Below, in pieces: positions 6,756-15,899 of a DNA stretch of 64,000 bases (position 1 is the stretch's first letter; every line of letters begins with the position of its first letter). A program made the translations under genes and the position numbers. Origin of the DNA: Arenibacterium halophilum (GTDB lineage: Bacteria; Pseudomonadota; Alphaproteobacteria; Rhodobacterales; Rhodobacteraceae); assembly GCF_005938225.1 (NCBI RefSeq), contig NZ_VCPC01000002.1, positions 682,001 through 746,000 on the forward strand, read 5' to 3'. The notes beneath the pieces are model-generated. The model worked only from the letters and a program-made list of their open reading frames with translations. It searched no databases and was not told the DNA's origin.

Positions 6756-8926
6756 TCTGGCTCTCTCGCTTGACCGGGCGCCCCTGGAGCCTCGTCATTG
6801 CCCTGATCCTTCTGTTCGCAGGCGTGATGGCGCGGGTTGGCGATCTTGAGTTTGATGCAGATATCAACCGTGCATTCTACACCGACAGCCCCTTGTCGCA
6901 GGCACAGGAACGATTTGAGGACAGCGTTCCCGGGCGTCAAACCGAAGTGGCGTTGCTGATTGAAGCCGAAAGTGGCTTTACCTCGGACGACATGGAAGAA
7001 GGGCGTAATCTGGCAGACGGGATAGCTGAAACGGCTGGTGTCGCGGCGGTCGTCTCTCCCTTCTCGCTGATGTTTCCGCCCGGCCATCCAGAGTTCGCGG
7101 ATGAACCCGTGATCCTGCCGAATGCCGACCCGGAGGTGACAGCAGACCGCCTTGAAGCATTCCGGGCGCTCGGGACGGGCCTGCCGACCCTGTTTGAGGA
7201 TGACGCCATGTTGATCATGGCGTCGGTCAACACTGCAGAGCGCCCATTGCCGGAGACACTGAGCGCGCTCGATACCCTCATCTCTGCAAAGAAAATCCTG
7301 TCGGTCACCGTTACCGGACCGGATGTTATGGGGCTCGCAATCAGCGAAGGGTTGAAGGGTGACCTGTTGCGGCTCAACGCGATTGGGGCGGCGCTTGTCG
7401 TGATTGCGACACTGGCATTTCTCGGCGATGTGAAGCTTGCAGTCGCGGCGATCGTGCCAGCGCTGTTGGGCATGATCGGCACGGTCGGTTTGGCGGCGTG
7501 GATGGGCATCCCGATCACCGTTCTGAACAACGTCATTCCGATGCTGATCCTCGTGATCGGCGTGGCAAACGGATTGCATCTGGCTGTGAATCTGGCGGAT
7601 GCCGAGGGCGCAATGCAAGACCGGGTAACATCAACGCTGCAGACAGTCGGTCCTGCCAGCCTGCTAACCGCCGGGACAACCGCGATTGCATTCGGGTCCA
7701 TCCTGACCTCATCGAACGCACAACTGGTCGATTTCGCATGGCTCGGCGCGGCAGCCATGGTGCTGTCGGTCGTCTTTCTGCTGCCCGGCTTTGCCGCGCT
7801 CGCCTTGCTTCTTGCGCCCCGACCGCGCCAGATTGGCGGTGTCGCGTCAGGGTGGGCCACTGCGATCGGCACGGCATCCGCGCGGCGACCGAAAGTTGTG
7901 GTCGCCTGCGCTTTCGTGCTTCTCCTCGCCTCCGGAGCCGCCTTCGCCACCACAACCGCCTGGTTCCCGCTAAGCCGCTATTTGCCCGATGACAGCCCCC
8001 TTGCAGCCGCGAATGATCGCATCTCGGACAAATTCACCGGCGTCTTTACCGCTTGGGTCGAACTGCCGCCGGACGCGGAATGGCCTGAATTCGCTCGGGT
8101 TGTCGAAGCGGTAGAGGCTGTGACGGTGGAAGGGGCGGTAGGCTCCGAACTCTCGTTGGCGCGCTGGATTGGGACCGAAAGCGAGGCGCCACCTGACGCG
8201 CTGTTCAATCGTTTTCCTGCCACCCTTGTCCAGCGGCTTCACGGCAGCGATACCGGAGTTCGCCGCTTTGCCGTCTCGCTTCCAGATCCCATGCAATCGG
8301 ACACGACGCTGGCCTATTTCGACCGCGTCGAGGCCGCCGCTCTGCAAGCGGGGGCCGCGAGAGTGATCGGAATGCCGGCGATCTTGCGTCATGGGTCTGT
8401 CGACCTGATCGGCGCGCTTTCAACGGGGCTGGTTCTGGCCAGTATTGGCGGCGCCATCATCGTGGCCCTGGCGTTTCAAAGCTTTCGCCTCATGCCGTTG
8501 GTTTTGTTCGTTAATCTTCTTCCCGTACTGATTGTCGGCTCGGCGCCGCATCTGCTCAATGCCGGCCATATGACACCACCCTTGGGATTGGCCCTGACCA
8601 TCGCGTTCGGTATCGCCATCGACGATACCGTGCATCTGCTGACGCGATATCGGCAATCCGTGCGGGTCGGCCTGCCACCGGGACCGGCCTTGAGGCACGC
8701 CTTGAAAACCGCTGGAGGCGTGATGATCATGACGACACTCCTTTTGAGCATCGGCCTCGCAGTGACTGCGTTCAGTGCGTTTGAACCCGTCCGACTGTTC
8801 GGAGCCACGCTGATCATCAGCTTGATTGCAGCGTTACTGACGGACCTGATCCTGCTCCCCGCTCTATTGGCGATGAGACGCAGAGAAAATTACTTTGATG
8901 AAGGCAATTCCAGTCTGCGAAGGTGA
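6752..8926 (+). CDS. MMPL/RND-superfamily lipid transporter
   Basis: A 724-residue transporter with the two-fold MMPL layout: one N-terminal membrane helix, a soluble loop (about residues 30-200), five helices, a helix followed by a second soluble loop (about 400-540), and five more helices. GIPITVLNNVIPMLILVIGVANGLHL in the first half and AFGIAIDDTVHLLTRYR in the second are the paired helix-4 signatures; the second carries Asp-Asp. Members move hopanoids, mycolates and other lipids. The start is a GTG overlapping the methyltransferase stop by 4 bp. In this cassette it most likely exports or flips the methylated polyketide lipid. There is no adaptor or outer-membrane partner beside it. Confidence 0.82.
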   Translation: MIWLSRLTGRPWSLVIALILLFAGVMARVGDLEFDADINRAFYTDSPLSQAQERFEDSVPGRQTEVALLIEAESGFTSDDMEEGRNLADGIAETAGVAAVVSPFSLMFPPGHPEFADEPVILPNADPEVTADRLEAFRALGTGLPTLFEDDAMLIMASVNTAERPLPETLSALDTLISAKKILSVTVTGPDVMGLAISEGLKGDLLRLNAIGAALVVIATLAFLGDVKLAVAAIVPALLGMIGTVGLAAWMGIPITVLNNVIPMLILVIGVANGLHLAVNLADAEGAMQDRVTSTLQTVGPASLLTAGTTAIAFGSILTSSNAQLVDFAWLGAAAMVLSVVFLLPGFAALALLLAPRPRQIGGVASGWATAIGTASARRPKVVVACAFVLLLASGAAFATTTAWFPLSRYLPDDSPLAAANDRISDKFTGVFTAWVELPPDAEWPEFARVVEAVEAVTVEGAVGSELSLARWIGTESEAPPDALFNRFPATLVQRLHGSDTGVRRFAVSLPDPMQSDTTLAYFDRVEAAALQAGAARVIGMPAILRHGSVDLIGALSTGLVLASIGGAIIVALAFQSFRLMPLVLFVNLLPVLIVGSAPHLLNAGHMTPPLGLALTIAFGIAIDDTVHLLTRYRQSVRVGLPPGPALRHALKTAGGVMIMTTLLLSIGLAVTAFSAFEPVRLFGATLIISLIAALLTDLILLPALLAMRRRENYFDEGNSSLRR

Positions 8927-9171
8927 AACACCGAACACTCATTGCGGTGAATCTGCGTGGTCGCTTAGGGCCGGAAGTGACGGTAACACATCTGTAGTCA
9001 GCCGACTTGCGAGATTCACTGCCGCATGTCCGCTTGGAGCCCAATGTGGATATTGATACTGTTATGTCGTAATCTCTTTATAGCAGTTTAACACTGTCGA
9101 AACTTCTGGGGTTTCTGGTCGCTCTACCACATCATTCCAGTGTTCTTTTTCAATTCCCGTAAGTGTTTCCC

Positions 9172-9705
9172 ATGCCGAAACCGTTTGATCGTAAAGAAGC
9201 GAGACGCGACATAGAGTTGCTCTTGAGAGGGCTGTCTTATTACCGCGAATGGCGAATTCTCGTCCTCAGCCTGGCACATCCCTATTCAACTGAGGAGGAG
9301 ATCGAGAATCAAGTTGTGGTGCCAGCCGCGACATGGCTGGCCATCTTCGACAGTACCAAGGGTTCTCGTTGCACTCAGGTCACTGATGAGGTGCGACAAT
9401 GGTACGCTCATACGCTCGCGGAGCTTTTCCAAATCAGGCAATCAAGTAGCGAGGCACGCGACATAGTGGACAGCTTCCTGCTACAGTTTGAAGCCGAGGT
9501 CGGATACAGCTTCCAATCCAAAAGCGGTGCGGTACATAGGGTAGGGAAGGTGGCGCTGAAGCGCGGCAGGATCACAACCGAGATGCAGTATTACATACTA
9601 AAAGAGATCGACGTCGATCCGACATCGAGCATCTTCACAGAGGAAGAAGTTTTGAAGATCCTGAACATGCTGAGTACCTTCGAGAACCGACAGCAACTGA
9701 TGTAG
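9172..9705 (+). CDS. Hypothetical protein
   Basis: A 177-residue soluble, charged protein I do not recognise. It starts MPKPFDRKEARRDIELLL and is mostly helical, with no signal peptide, membrane segment or cysteine cluster. The ATG at 9172 follows a weak GTAAG; a GTG three codons earlier is also in frame. Base composition is visibly less GC-rich than the neighbours (codons such as ATA, TTA and AGA appear), which suggests acquisition by transfer. It stands alone, about 245 bp after the transporter gene and followed by 560 bp of non-coding DNA. The length and steady codon use argue that it is real. Confidence 0.6.
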   Translation: MPKPFDRKEARRDIELLLRGLSYYREWRILVLSLAHPYSTEEEIENQVVVPAATWLAIFDSTKGSRCTQVTDEVRQWYAHTLAELFQIRQSSSEARDIVDSFLLQFEAEVGYSFQSKSGAVHRVGKVALKRGRITTEMQYYILKEIDVDPTSSIFTEEEVLKILNMLSTFENRQQLM

Positions 9706-10265
9706 GTCTCGCAACGATAGATGTTTGGCCGAACGCCCGCTTCGTCCGTATCGCCGACAGTCACCCACGAGTGTCTTGTCAGAAGAAGAGACGTTGAGAC
9801 GGGCAGGGTGCCTTCATAGGTTCGCTTGATGAACCGACGTTCCCCATTTCGCGACTTCAAAACCAGCCCCGAAATCATCCGTCTGGCGGATTATAAATGT
9901 GCAGTTTCCTTGGTTGCCACTGGTGATGCGCACGTATTGTACCCGAACTTCGGGGTCGGACGATGATCCGGCGCAGCGAGGCTTCGAGGCTGAGATGAGA
10001 TGGTCCCGTATCTGCTGCGCGCGGCGTGGGAATACGCGCCGCAGCGCCGCACGTTTGCTTGAGCCATTTTTTCGAGCGAGTAGGTGCAGTCTTTCGCAGT
10101 CACGGCGAAATTCAGTAAGAAAGATCGGCTTTGACCGCAATTCTGCCGTCTCTTCAAAGTGCCGCACAGCGGCCCGTTGAACAACACCTTTGCTGCCGCT
10201 GCGCGACCAAACGCCTCGAAGCCGTCCGTGGCGCAGAATATTCCGGCATTGCGCGCGTTTAGGCG
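9706..10265. other. Gene-free stretch between hypothetical and LysR gene
   Basis: About 560 bp with no gene I can support. Minus-strand frames stay open through part of it (a 98-codon one at 9891-10187) but lack a family signature and a good ribosome site, and the longer one runs into the LysR gene out of frame. The Arg-, Ser- and Cys-rich translations look like decayed or non-coding DNA. Confidence 0.5.
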
Positions 10266-11150
10266 CTATGCCGATGTATGCGCCCATGAAACAAAGCGCT
10301 CCACTTCGGCTAGGCGCGGATGTTCGCCGCGGGTCACGGCCCAAAAGGTTCTGCCGGGCAAATCCGTGCCCGACAGGCGTATCAGGTGCCCGGCTGCGAC
10401 AGCGGCGCCAGCCAGCACGCTGGACGCCAATACCACGCCCTGACCTGCAAGCGCGGAGTCGATGGCATTGATTTCCTCGGAAAAGTGCTGGGCGATCTCT
10501 GGCGCCGCATGCCCAAGACCGGCTGCGTGAGACCAGCGCTGCCAGCTGGGCGACGTTTCCGCGCCACAATTCCAGCGGTACTGGATCAGCGGCAGGCGCA
10601 AGACACCGGCGTCATCGTTGATCGGAGTCCGGCGCAGCAATTCCGGAGCGCAGAGCGGGATCAGTCGGTCTTCGAACAGCGGGAGCCAGTGACCTTCGGG
10701 CTGCGACCGGACCGCATAGCGTATGGCAAAGTCGATATCACTGCCCGACAGGTCTACTGGCAGATTGTCGGCCTCGACTTTCAGGTTCAGCCCGGTCTGA
10801 CTGCGCAATGCGGGCAGACGCCGCATGAGCCAGAGGCTGGCGAAGGCCACCGTAACGGAAACCGTCAGCGGACGGTCCGTATCCGGCTGCGAAATCCCTG
10901 CGATGGCACTGCTCATGCGGTCGAAACTATCACGCAGCACCGGGTACAATGCCGCGCCTTCCGCTGACAGGCGGATTGGGCGCGGATAGCGGTGGAAGAG
11001 TTTCACCTGCAGGATCTCCTCCAAGTGTCGGATCTGGTGGCTTATCGCGGTTGGCGTCAGGTGAAGTTCGGCCGCAGCTCGGGCAAAATGCAGATGCCGG
11101 GCGGCGGCTTCAAAAGCGCGTAGTGCGTGGAGCGGAGGCAGGCGCCGCAT
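10266..11150 (-). CDS. LysR-family transcriptional regulator (GcvA-like)
   Basis: A 294-residue LysR regulator. The N-terminal winged helix-turn-helix begins MRRLPPLHALRAFEAAARHLHFARAAAELHLT with the recognition helix in TPTAISHQIRHLEE, the GcvA-like pattern; the substrate-binding domain covers about residues 90-290 (LTVSVTVAFASLWLMRRLP onward). It is divergent from the azoreductase gene 133 bp away, so it probably controls that gene and itself. The gap contains GAATTT (11187-11192) and AAATTC (11212-11217) as a dyad. The effector is unknown. Confidence 0.88.
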   Translation of the reverse strand: MRRLPPLHALRAFEAAARHLHFARAAAELHLTPTAISHQIRHLEEILQVKLFHRYPRPIRLSAEGAALYPVLRDSFDRMSSAIAGISQPDTDRPLTVSVTVAFASLWLMRRLPALRSQTGLNLKVEADNLPVDLSGSDIDFAIRYAVRSQPEGHWLPLFEDRLIPLCAPELLRRTPINDDAGVLRLPLIQYRWNCGAETSPSWQRWSHAAGLGHAAPEIAQHFSEEINAIDSALAGQGVVLASSVLAGAAVAAGHLIRLSGTDLPGRTFWAVTRGEHPRLAEVERFVSWAHTSA

Positions 11151-11283
11151 CGGTTCAATCCCTTTCGTTCGGCGTGGTGCCAGGGTGAATTTCTCTCATC
11201 CTGGACATGAAAAATTCGCCTTCGCCAGAGGATTGGCCGCTTGGTACGCACAGTGCGCAGCGCATAAACTCAGGAGATTGCCC

Positions 11284-11952
11284 ATGCCCACTCTGTTGCG
11301 AATTGATGCAAGCGCCCAGCTTGAAGAACGTTCTCTTACACGTCATCTGACCGGGTTGTTCACGCAAAACTTTCTGGCTCACGCGCCGGGTACGAAGGTG
11401 ATCATCCGAGATGTCGGCCTGAACCCGATTCCCGCGATCGACCATAAATTCATCCATGCCGCCTTTACCCCGCCCGACGCACGTGAGCCTTGGATGAACG
11501 AGCGTCTGGCGCTTTCCGACGCGTTGATCGATGAGGTGATCGCGGCGGATATCGTCGTCCTGGGGGCGCCGATGTACAATTACGGAATGCCGAGCGCCCT
11601 GAAAGGTTGGATCGACCACATCGCGCGGATCGGCCGGACCTTTTCCTTTGACCTTGCCCGCGGCGACACGCCGATCGAGCCGATCCTTTCGGGAAAGCGG
11701 CTGGTGGTGCTGTCTTCGCGTGGTGAATTTGGCTTTGCTCCCGGTGGCGTGCGGGCCCATCTCAACGCGCTTGACCCGGCTCTGGCGGCTTGTGCACATT
11801 ACTTCGGCGTAGCGCAGGCGGATATCGAAACGATCGCCATCGAGTATCAGGAATTCAAAGACGCGCGTCACGAGGCGTCGGTTAAATCGGCAGAGGCCCG
11901 CGCCGCTAGCCTGGCCGTGAAACTGGCGGGTGGAGCAGCGCAAGCGGCCTGA
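11284..11952 (+). CDS. azoR: FMN-dependent NADH:quinone oxidoreductase / azoreductase
   Basis: A 222-residue flavodoxin-fold protein of the AcpD/AzoR family, which reduces quinones, and azo dyes in vitro, with NAD(P)H and bound FMN, and helps against quinone or electrophile stress. The N-terminal strand TLLRIDASAQLEERSLTRHLT and the FMN/substrate-loop segment VLGAPMYNYGMPSALKGWIDHI near residue 95 are diagnostic. An AGGAG lies 8 bp before the ATG at 11284; the frame is open further upstream but without a better start. It is divergent from a LysR regulator and followed by a strong terminator, so it is a single-gene unit. Confidence 0.85.
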   Translation: MPTLLRIDASAQLEERSLTRHLTGLFTQNFLAHAPGTKVIIRDVGLNPIPAIDHKFIHAAFTPPDAREPWMNERLALSDALIDEVIAADIVVLGAPMYNYGMPSALKGWIDHIARIGRTFSFDLARGDTPIEPILSGKRLVVLSSRGEFGFAPGGVRAHLNALDPALAACAHYFGVAQADIETIAIEYQEFKDARHEASVKSAEARAASLAVKLAGGAAQAA

Positions 11953-11979
11953 AACAAACCTTTGAAACGATACTGCAAG

Positions 11980-12014
11980 GCGGCGCGGACCGAAATTCGC
12001 GCCGCTATTTTTTT
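11980..12014 (+). terminator. Rho-independent terminator after azoR
   Basis: A GC-rich 8-bp perfect stem GCGGCGCG (11980-11987) / CGCGCCGC (11998-12005) encloses a 10-nt loop and is followed by TATTTTTTT. It lies 28 bp after the azoR stop and also separates it from the convergent DUF1989 gene, whose stop is at 12027. Confidence 0.9.
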
Positions 12015-12026
12015 GTGCCGTCAGGT

Positions 12027-12728
12027 TCACTCGGGGTCTCGGTGTAGCATGACTTCCAGCGCTTGCGGCCGCGCATCTGTGCCATTGATCGGCAACAGGT
12101 CCATCGGGCAGCAGGAGATAACCACCACAGCATCCATTTCAGCGCGGAACAGCACATGATCCCCTTTTGTCGAGACAGGGGGCCGCCACTCCATCGCGCC
12201 ACCTTCGACGACAGGCGTGTTCATCCAGAGATTCAGCGGGCAAGGCACTGATGTTGGACGTACACCGATTGCCCCCAGCGCCATGCGCAGGTTGTCGGTG
12301 CAATTGTCGTGATAACCGTGATGTCCAAGCTGGGCATACCGGTGAATATCGCAGGACGCGACAAGCGTGTCATGAACGCCGGGCGAGCTGTCTTCAACCA
12401 GTGTCAGGATAGGGCGCCGCCGGTTGGTCACCAGCGCGTCGCCGGGGCGGGGCGACACGCGCCGCAGCGTCGGGCGCAGATGTTCCATCGACAGATATTC
12501 GTTGCAGTCGCCTTCTGCAAAAGCCCAGAAATCGCCAATCTGGCTGCCGTGGCAGTTGATAACCGAAAGCAGCTCCCGCTTTTTCAGGCGCATCGCCCGG
12601 CCCTGACGGGCGGGAATTGTGTAGGTCGTATCCGGGCTGATGCGGCCATGCTCTGCAAGAGTCTGATATGCGCTTGGGTTTTTACCGTCGGGCCGTGCGG
12701 CATCAAAGGGAGTCTTGAGGGTATCCAT
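12027..12728 (-). CDS. DUF1989 protein (urea carboxylase-associated family)
   Basis: A 233-residue protein of the DUF1989 family, named for urea carboxylase-associated proteins; some members (CgdA/CgdB) form carboxyguanidine deiminase. Typical features are the early YTIPARQGRAMRLKKRELLSV strand, INCHGSQIGDFWAF, EYLSMEHLRPTL and the metal/substrate-site region near the C-terminus (PCPLNLWMNTPV, SCCPMDLLPING). The start at 12728 has GGAG just upstream. It lies downstream of the ABC importer on the same strand after a 286-bp gap. No urea or guanidine carboxylase is nearby, so I infer only that it may act on an imported nitrogen compound such as a polyamine or guanidino compound. Confidence 0.8.
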   Translation of the reverse strand: MDTLKTPFDAARPDGKNPSAYQTLAEHGRISPDTTYTIPARQGRAMRLKKRELLSVINCHGSQIGDFWAFAEGDCNEYLSMEHLRPTLRRVSPRPGDALVTNRRRPILTLVEDSSPGVHDTLVASCDIHRYAQLGHHGYHDNCTDNLRMALGAIGVRPTSVPCPLNLWMNTPVVEGGAMEWRPPVSTKGDHVLFRAEMDAVVVISCCPMDLLPINGTDARPQALEVMLHRDPE

Positions 12729-13014
12729 CTGTGTTTCTCCATCAGGACGGAATGTGTGTAGGGCGAAGCGGGGCTTGTTCGGCCCTTGGACCGGTTGGCC
12801 GATCATGTCAGAGGCTCAGATCTGGCACGCTTAGTGACGCCCTTGATTGCGACAATAGCCTTCCAGGAGACAGTTCTCCCATCCAATGGGGGCATTCTTT
12901 CGGTGCGACTATCGCTGTGACGCGCTTGCGCGCGGGCCGTTAACAGGGGCGGGGAAGCCTCCGATTGCCGTGCCGCTCGTTTCAGAGCATTCATGGTATT
13001 GTCGAGAACGGATT

Positions 13015-14133
13015 TCACGCAGCCCTCACCTTAGTACCCGGCAAGGACTGTCGCGCACGGTCCAGAAGGAAACCGTCGTCAGAGTGCCAGGACGCATAGA
13101 CCCGGGCGCCGATGCTTGCGTCCAGCTGCTCCAGATCTCGCTGCTGAAGCTGCGCAACAAGGCTGTGGCCAGATGCGGTTTCCAGGTGCAAATTCACCAC
13201 GGCTCCGGCAAACTCCTCTGATACCAACGTACAGGCGATTTCGTTTTCACCCCAGCCCGGCGTAATCGTCACAGAGATCCTGTCAGCCCGTACAGCCAGG
13301 ACTGCGGCTGCGCCTTCGGCCAATCCGCAGCTGTGGGATAGCCGGACTTTGCCGTCGCGTGTGTTCAGGAAGCGTTTGCTGTCCTCCCGGCCCAAAACCT
13401 TGCCTTCCAGCAGGCTGATCCCACCGACAAACTGCGCCACAAATTTGCTGCGGGGCCGCAGGAATATGTCCTGCGGGCTGCCTATCTGCTCCACTTTTCC
13501 CAGGTTCATGATGACAACCCGATCGGCGAGCGAAAAGGCCTCTGAATGGCTATGGGTGACATAGACAAACGTGATGCCAAGCTCGCGTTGGAGTTTTTTC
13601 AGTTCGCCCTGCATCTTGATTGCCATATGGGCGTCCAGTGCCGAAAGCGGCTCGTCCAAGAGCAGCACTTTGGGTTCCAGCACCAGGCTGCGGGCAAGGG
13701 CAACGCGCTGGCGCTGACCGCCTGACAGACGCGCGACATTGCGGTCTGCGTAGGTGGATATCCCCAATCGCTCAAGCCAGTCGTCGGCGCGGCGGCGACG
13801 TTCTGCCCTGGCAACGCCACGCATCTGCAGACCGAACTCGACGTTTTCACGCACGGTCATGAAGGGGAACAGCGCCAGGCTTTGCCAAACCATGGGGGTT
13901 TCCCGCTCCCAGACCGGCAGCTGATCGATGCGTTTGCCCGCAAGGGTGATTTCACCGCGGTCTGCGGTTTCAAGTCCGGCCAGCATACGCAGGCTTGTGG
14001 TCTTGCCACAGCCGGACGGCCCCATGATTGCGATGAACTCTCCTTCGCAAATATCCAGCGAAAACTCTTCCACGGCGATGAAGTTGCCATAGGACTTGGC
14101 AAGCCCGTCAAGTTTCAGATGCGTGTTGGTCAT
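13015..14133 (-). CDS. ABC transporter ATP-binding protein, spermidine/putrescine type
   Basis: A 372-residue ATPase of the PotA class: Walker A GPSGCGKTT (38-46), Q-loop region, LSGGQRQR signature (136-143), Walker B VLLLDEP (156-162), switch histidine in VTHSHSEA, and a C-terminal TOBE regulatory domain (about 250-370). The ATG at 14133 has a strong AAGGAGG 6-9 bp upstream and overlaps the upstream permease stop by 4 bp. An open frame continues upstream in another gene's frame and should be ignored. It energises the two permeases and solute-binding protein that precede it. The exact solute is not set; polyamine or another cationic amine is likely by family. Confidence 0.9.
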   Translation of the reverse strand: MTNTHLKLDGLAKSYGNFIAVEEFSLDICEGEFIAIMGPSGCGKTTSLRMLAGLETADRGEITLAGKRIDQLPVWERETPMVWQSLALFPFMTVRENVEFGLQMRGVARAERRRRADDWLERLGISTYADRNVARLSGGQRQRVALARSLVLEPKVLLLDEPLSALDAHMAIKMQGELKKLQRELGITFVYVTHSHSEAFSLADRVVIMNLGKVEQIGSPQDIFLRPRSKFVAQFVGGISLLEGKVLGREDSKRFLNTRDGKVRLSHSCGLAEGAAAVLAVRADRISVTITPGWGENEIACTLVSEEFAGAVVNLHLETASGHSLVAQLQQRDLEQLDASIGARVYASWHSDDGFLLDRARQSLPGTKVRAA

Positions 14134-14951
14134 GATGTCTCCTCCTTGGACATGGCGCCGCCGCTCTGGCGCAGGACCACGGCAAGCGCGATCAGAACCA
14201 GCGTCAGTGTGACGGTAAAACTCAATGTGCCGATGACGTGGATGGTCGGGTCGACCTGCCCCTGAAGCGTGGTCAGAACCGCAACGGGAATGGTCTGGTT
14301 CAATCCGCCGGTGAACCAAGAGATCACATATTCGTCGAATGACACGGCAAAGGTGATCAAGAAGGCCGCGAGGATGGCGGGAACCGTATGCGGCAACACG
14401 ATACGGCCAAGCGCGGAATGCGGCGGCGCACCAAGGTTCTGGGCTGCGGTTTCCAGCGTCCGATCCAGTTGCGCCAGCCGCAGACGGCAGACCGCCATCG
14501 CAAAGGGCGCGGCGATGACAACATGCGCGGCAACGACTGCCGCAAGCGTGCCGGCAATTCCAATGCGGGAGAAAAAGGCCAGCATCGCCAGACCCAGGAT
14601 AACCAGCGGCACCGTCGGCGGAAGCAAAGCCAGCGCCAGCACGGCTTTCTGCCCAAAGAACCTGAAACGGTAGTCCGCATAGGCTGCGGCAAATCCCAGG
14701 GCTGTGGCAATCAGGGCGGTGAATCCGGCAACCGTCAGGCTGTTCCAGAGGGCCTCCAACATGGCCCGGTCGGTCAGGACCTGCGCATACCATTGGGTGC
14801 TGAACCCGGACATGCTGAGGCTTGGGAAGCGGTCCGCGCTGAAGGAAAACAGGACCGCCGACAGGATCGGTGCGTAGAGCAGGATGAAAACCAACGCGAG
14901 TCCGGCAACCCAGAAGGCTATTGGCAAAGCGTGTTTCAGATGTGGTGGCAT
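14130..14951 (-). CDS. ABC transporter permease (PotC-like)
   Basis: A 273-residue inner-membrane permease with six predicted helices. The coupling-helix (EAA) loop is near residues 165-190 (LETAAQNLGAPPHSALGRIVLP), and VSFDEYVISWFTGG is a hallmark of the PotC branch. Its start lies 3 bp after the PotB-like gene and its end overlaps the ATPase start. It forms the membrane channel with the neighbouring permease. Confidence 0.9.
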   Translation of the reverse strand: MPPHLKHALPIAFWVAGLALVFILLYAPILSAVLFSFSADRFPSLSMSGFSTQWYAQVLTDRAMLEALWNSLTVAGFTALIATALGFAAAYADYRFRFFGQKAVLALALLPPTVPLVILGLAMLAFFSRIGIAGTLAAVVAAHVVIAAPFAMAVCRLRLAQLDRTLETAAQNLGAPPHSALGRIVLPHTVPAILAAFLITFAVSFDEYVISWFTGGLNQTIPVAVLTTLQGQVDPTIHVIGTLSFTVTLTLVLIALAVVLRQSGGAMSKEETS

Positions 14952-14954
14952 GTC

Positions 14955-15842
14955 TTATCCTTTCTCGCGGTAGGCCCAGAGGACGGTGACGAAGGCGGTG
15001 ACCAGAAGGCTGGCGATCATCAAGAGCGACACCACGGCGGCGCGCGGCCATTGCTGACCGGCCCGAACAAGGTCAGTCACGAGGATCGGCAGGGTTTGGA
15101 AGGCACCGCCACCCAGATAGGAGGCGCTGACAAACTCGGCATAGGACAACAGGAACGCAAACAGCAGCCCCAGAGTCAGCCCCGGTCGGGCCGCGGGCAG
15201 GATAACGCGGAACAGGATCGCCCGGGGACGTGCGCCCAGGTTGGCAGCGGCCGAAATTCCGGTCCGGTCCACATTGGCGAGGGCGATGGTCTGCAGGATC
15301 AGAACCACCGGCAGCGCGAGCGTTGCATGGCCAAGAAACAGAGCGAAATAGGTGTTGAGCAGGCTGTCCCCCTTGCCACCGAACGCCTGAACGATGGAGG
15401 AGATCACACCGCCTTCAGTCAGGAAGACCTGCCAGGAGTAGATGCGGACGAGATAGCTTGTGAAAAACGGCGCAATCGCAAGGCCCAGCAGGATCAGCCG
15501 TTGGCGCGGGGCTGCGACAAAGGCCATCGCGTAGGAGGCCGGAAAGGCCAGAAGCGAAATCACGACCGCGCTCGCCATCGACAGCCCATAGCTGCGCCAG
15601 AAACTGGCCCAGAGGAAATCAAGGCCCAGAACATGACGCCAGGCCGCCAGCGTGGCGTCCGGCGTCAGACGATAGTTCACCACGGACCAGAATGAAATCG
15701 CCACCAGCAAGCCAAGCGGCACTGCGAAGAAAAGCAGCAGCCAGACGGGCATCGGAAGGATCCAGAGCGCCGGCCAGGTACGGCGAAAAAGGAAGGGCAG
15801 TCGGCGCCCCGAAGTGCGGGCCGGTAAAGCAGGGGAGTTCAT
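14955..15842 (-). CDS. ABC transporter permease (PotB-like)
   Basis: A 295-residue permease with six helices and the PotB-type layout: a basic N-terminus, a first helix at about 28-50, and an EAA loop near 205-225 (TGISAAANLGARPRAILFRVILP). SYLVRIYSWQVFLTEGGVI is a recognisable PotB-branch segment. It is the first permease after the solute-binding protein gene (57 bp gap) and sits 3 bp from the PotC-like gene, so the two are co-translated as a heterodimer. Confidence 0.9.
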   Translation of the reverse strand: MNSPALPARTSGRRLPFLFRRTWPALWILPMPVWLLLFFAVPLGLLVAISFWSVVNYRLTPDATLAAWRHVLGLDFLWASFWRSYGLSMASAVVISLLAFPASYAMAFVAAPRQRLILLGLAIAPFFTSYLVRIYSWQVFLTEGGVISSIVQAFGGKGDSLLNTYFALFLGHATLALPVVLILQTIALANVDRTGISAAANLGARPRAILFRVILPAARPGLTLGLLFAFLLSYAEFVSASYLGGGAFQTLPILVTDLVRAGQQWPRAAVVSLLMIASLLVTAFVTVLWAYREKG

Positions 15843-15899
15843 GTCGATATCTCCGATAGGGCTGCGGCCCCGACGATTGTGCCGGGGCCGGACCGGACA

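Noticed and set aside
13015-15051. A continuous 678-codon minus-strand frame
   Set aside because: Only its last 372 codons are the ABC ATPase; the upstream part is an out-of-frame reading of the two permease genes.
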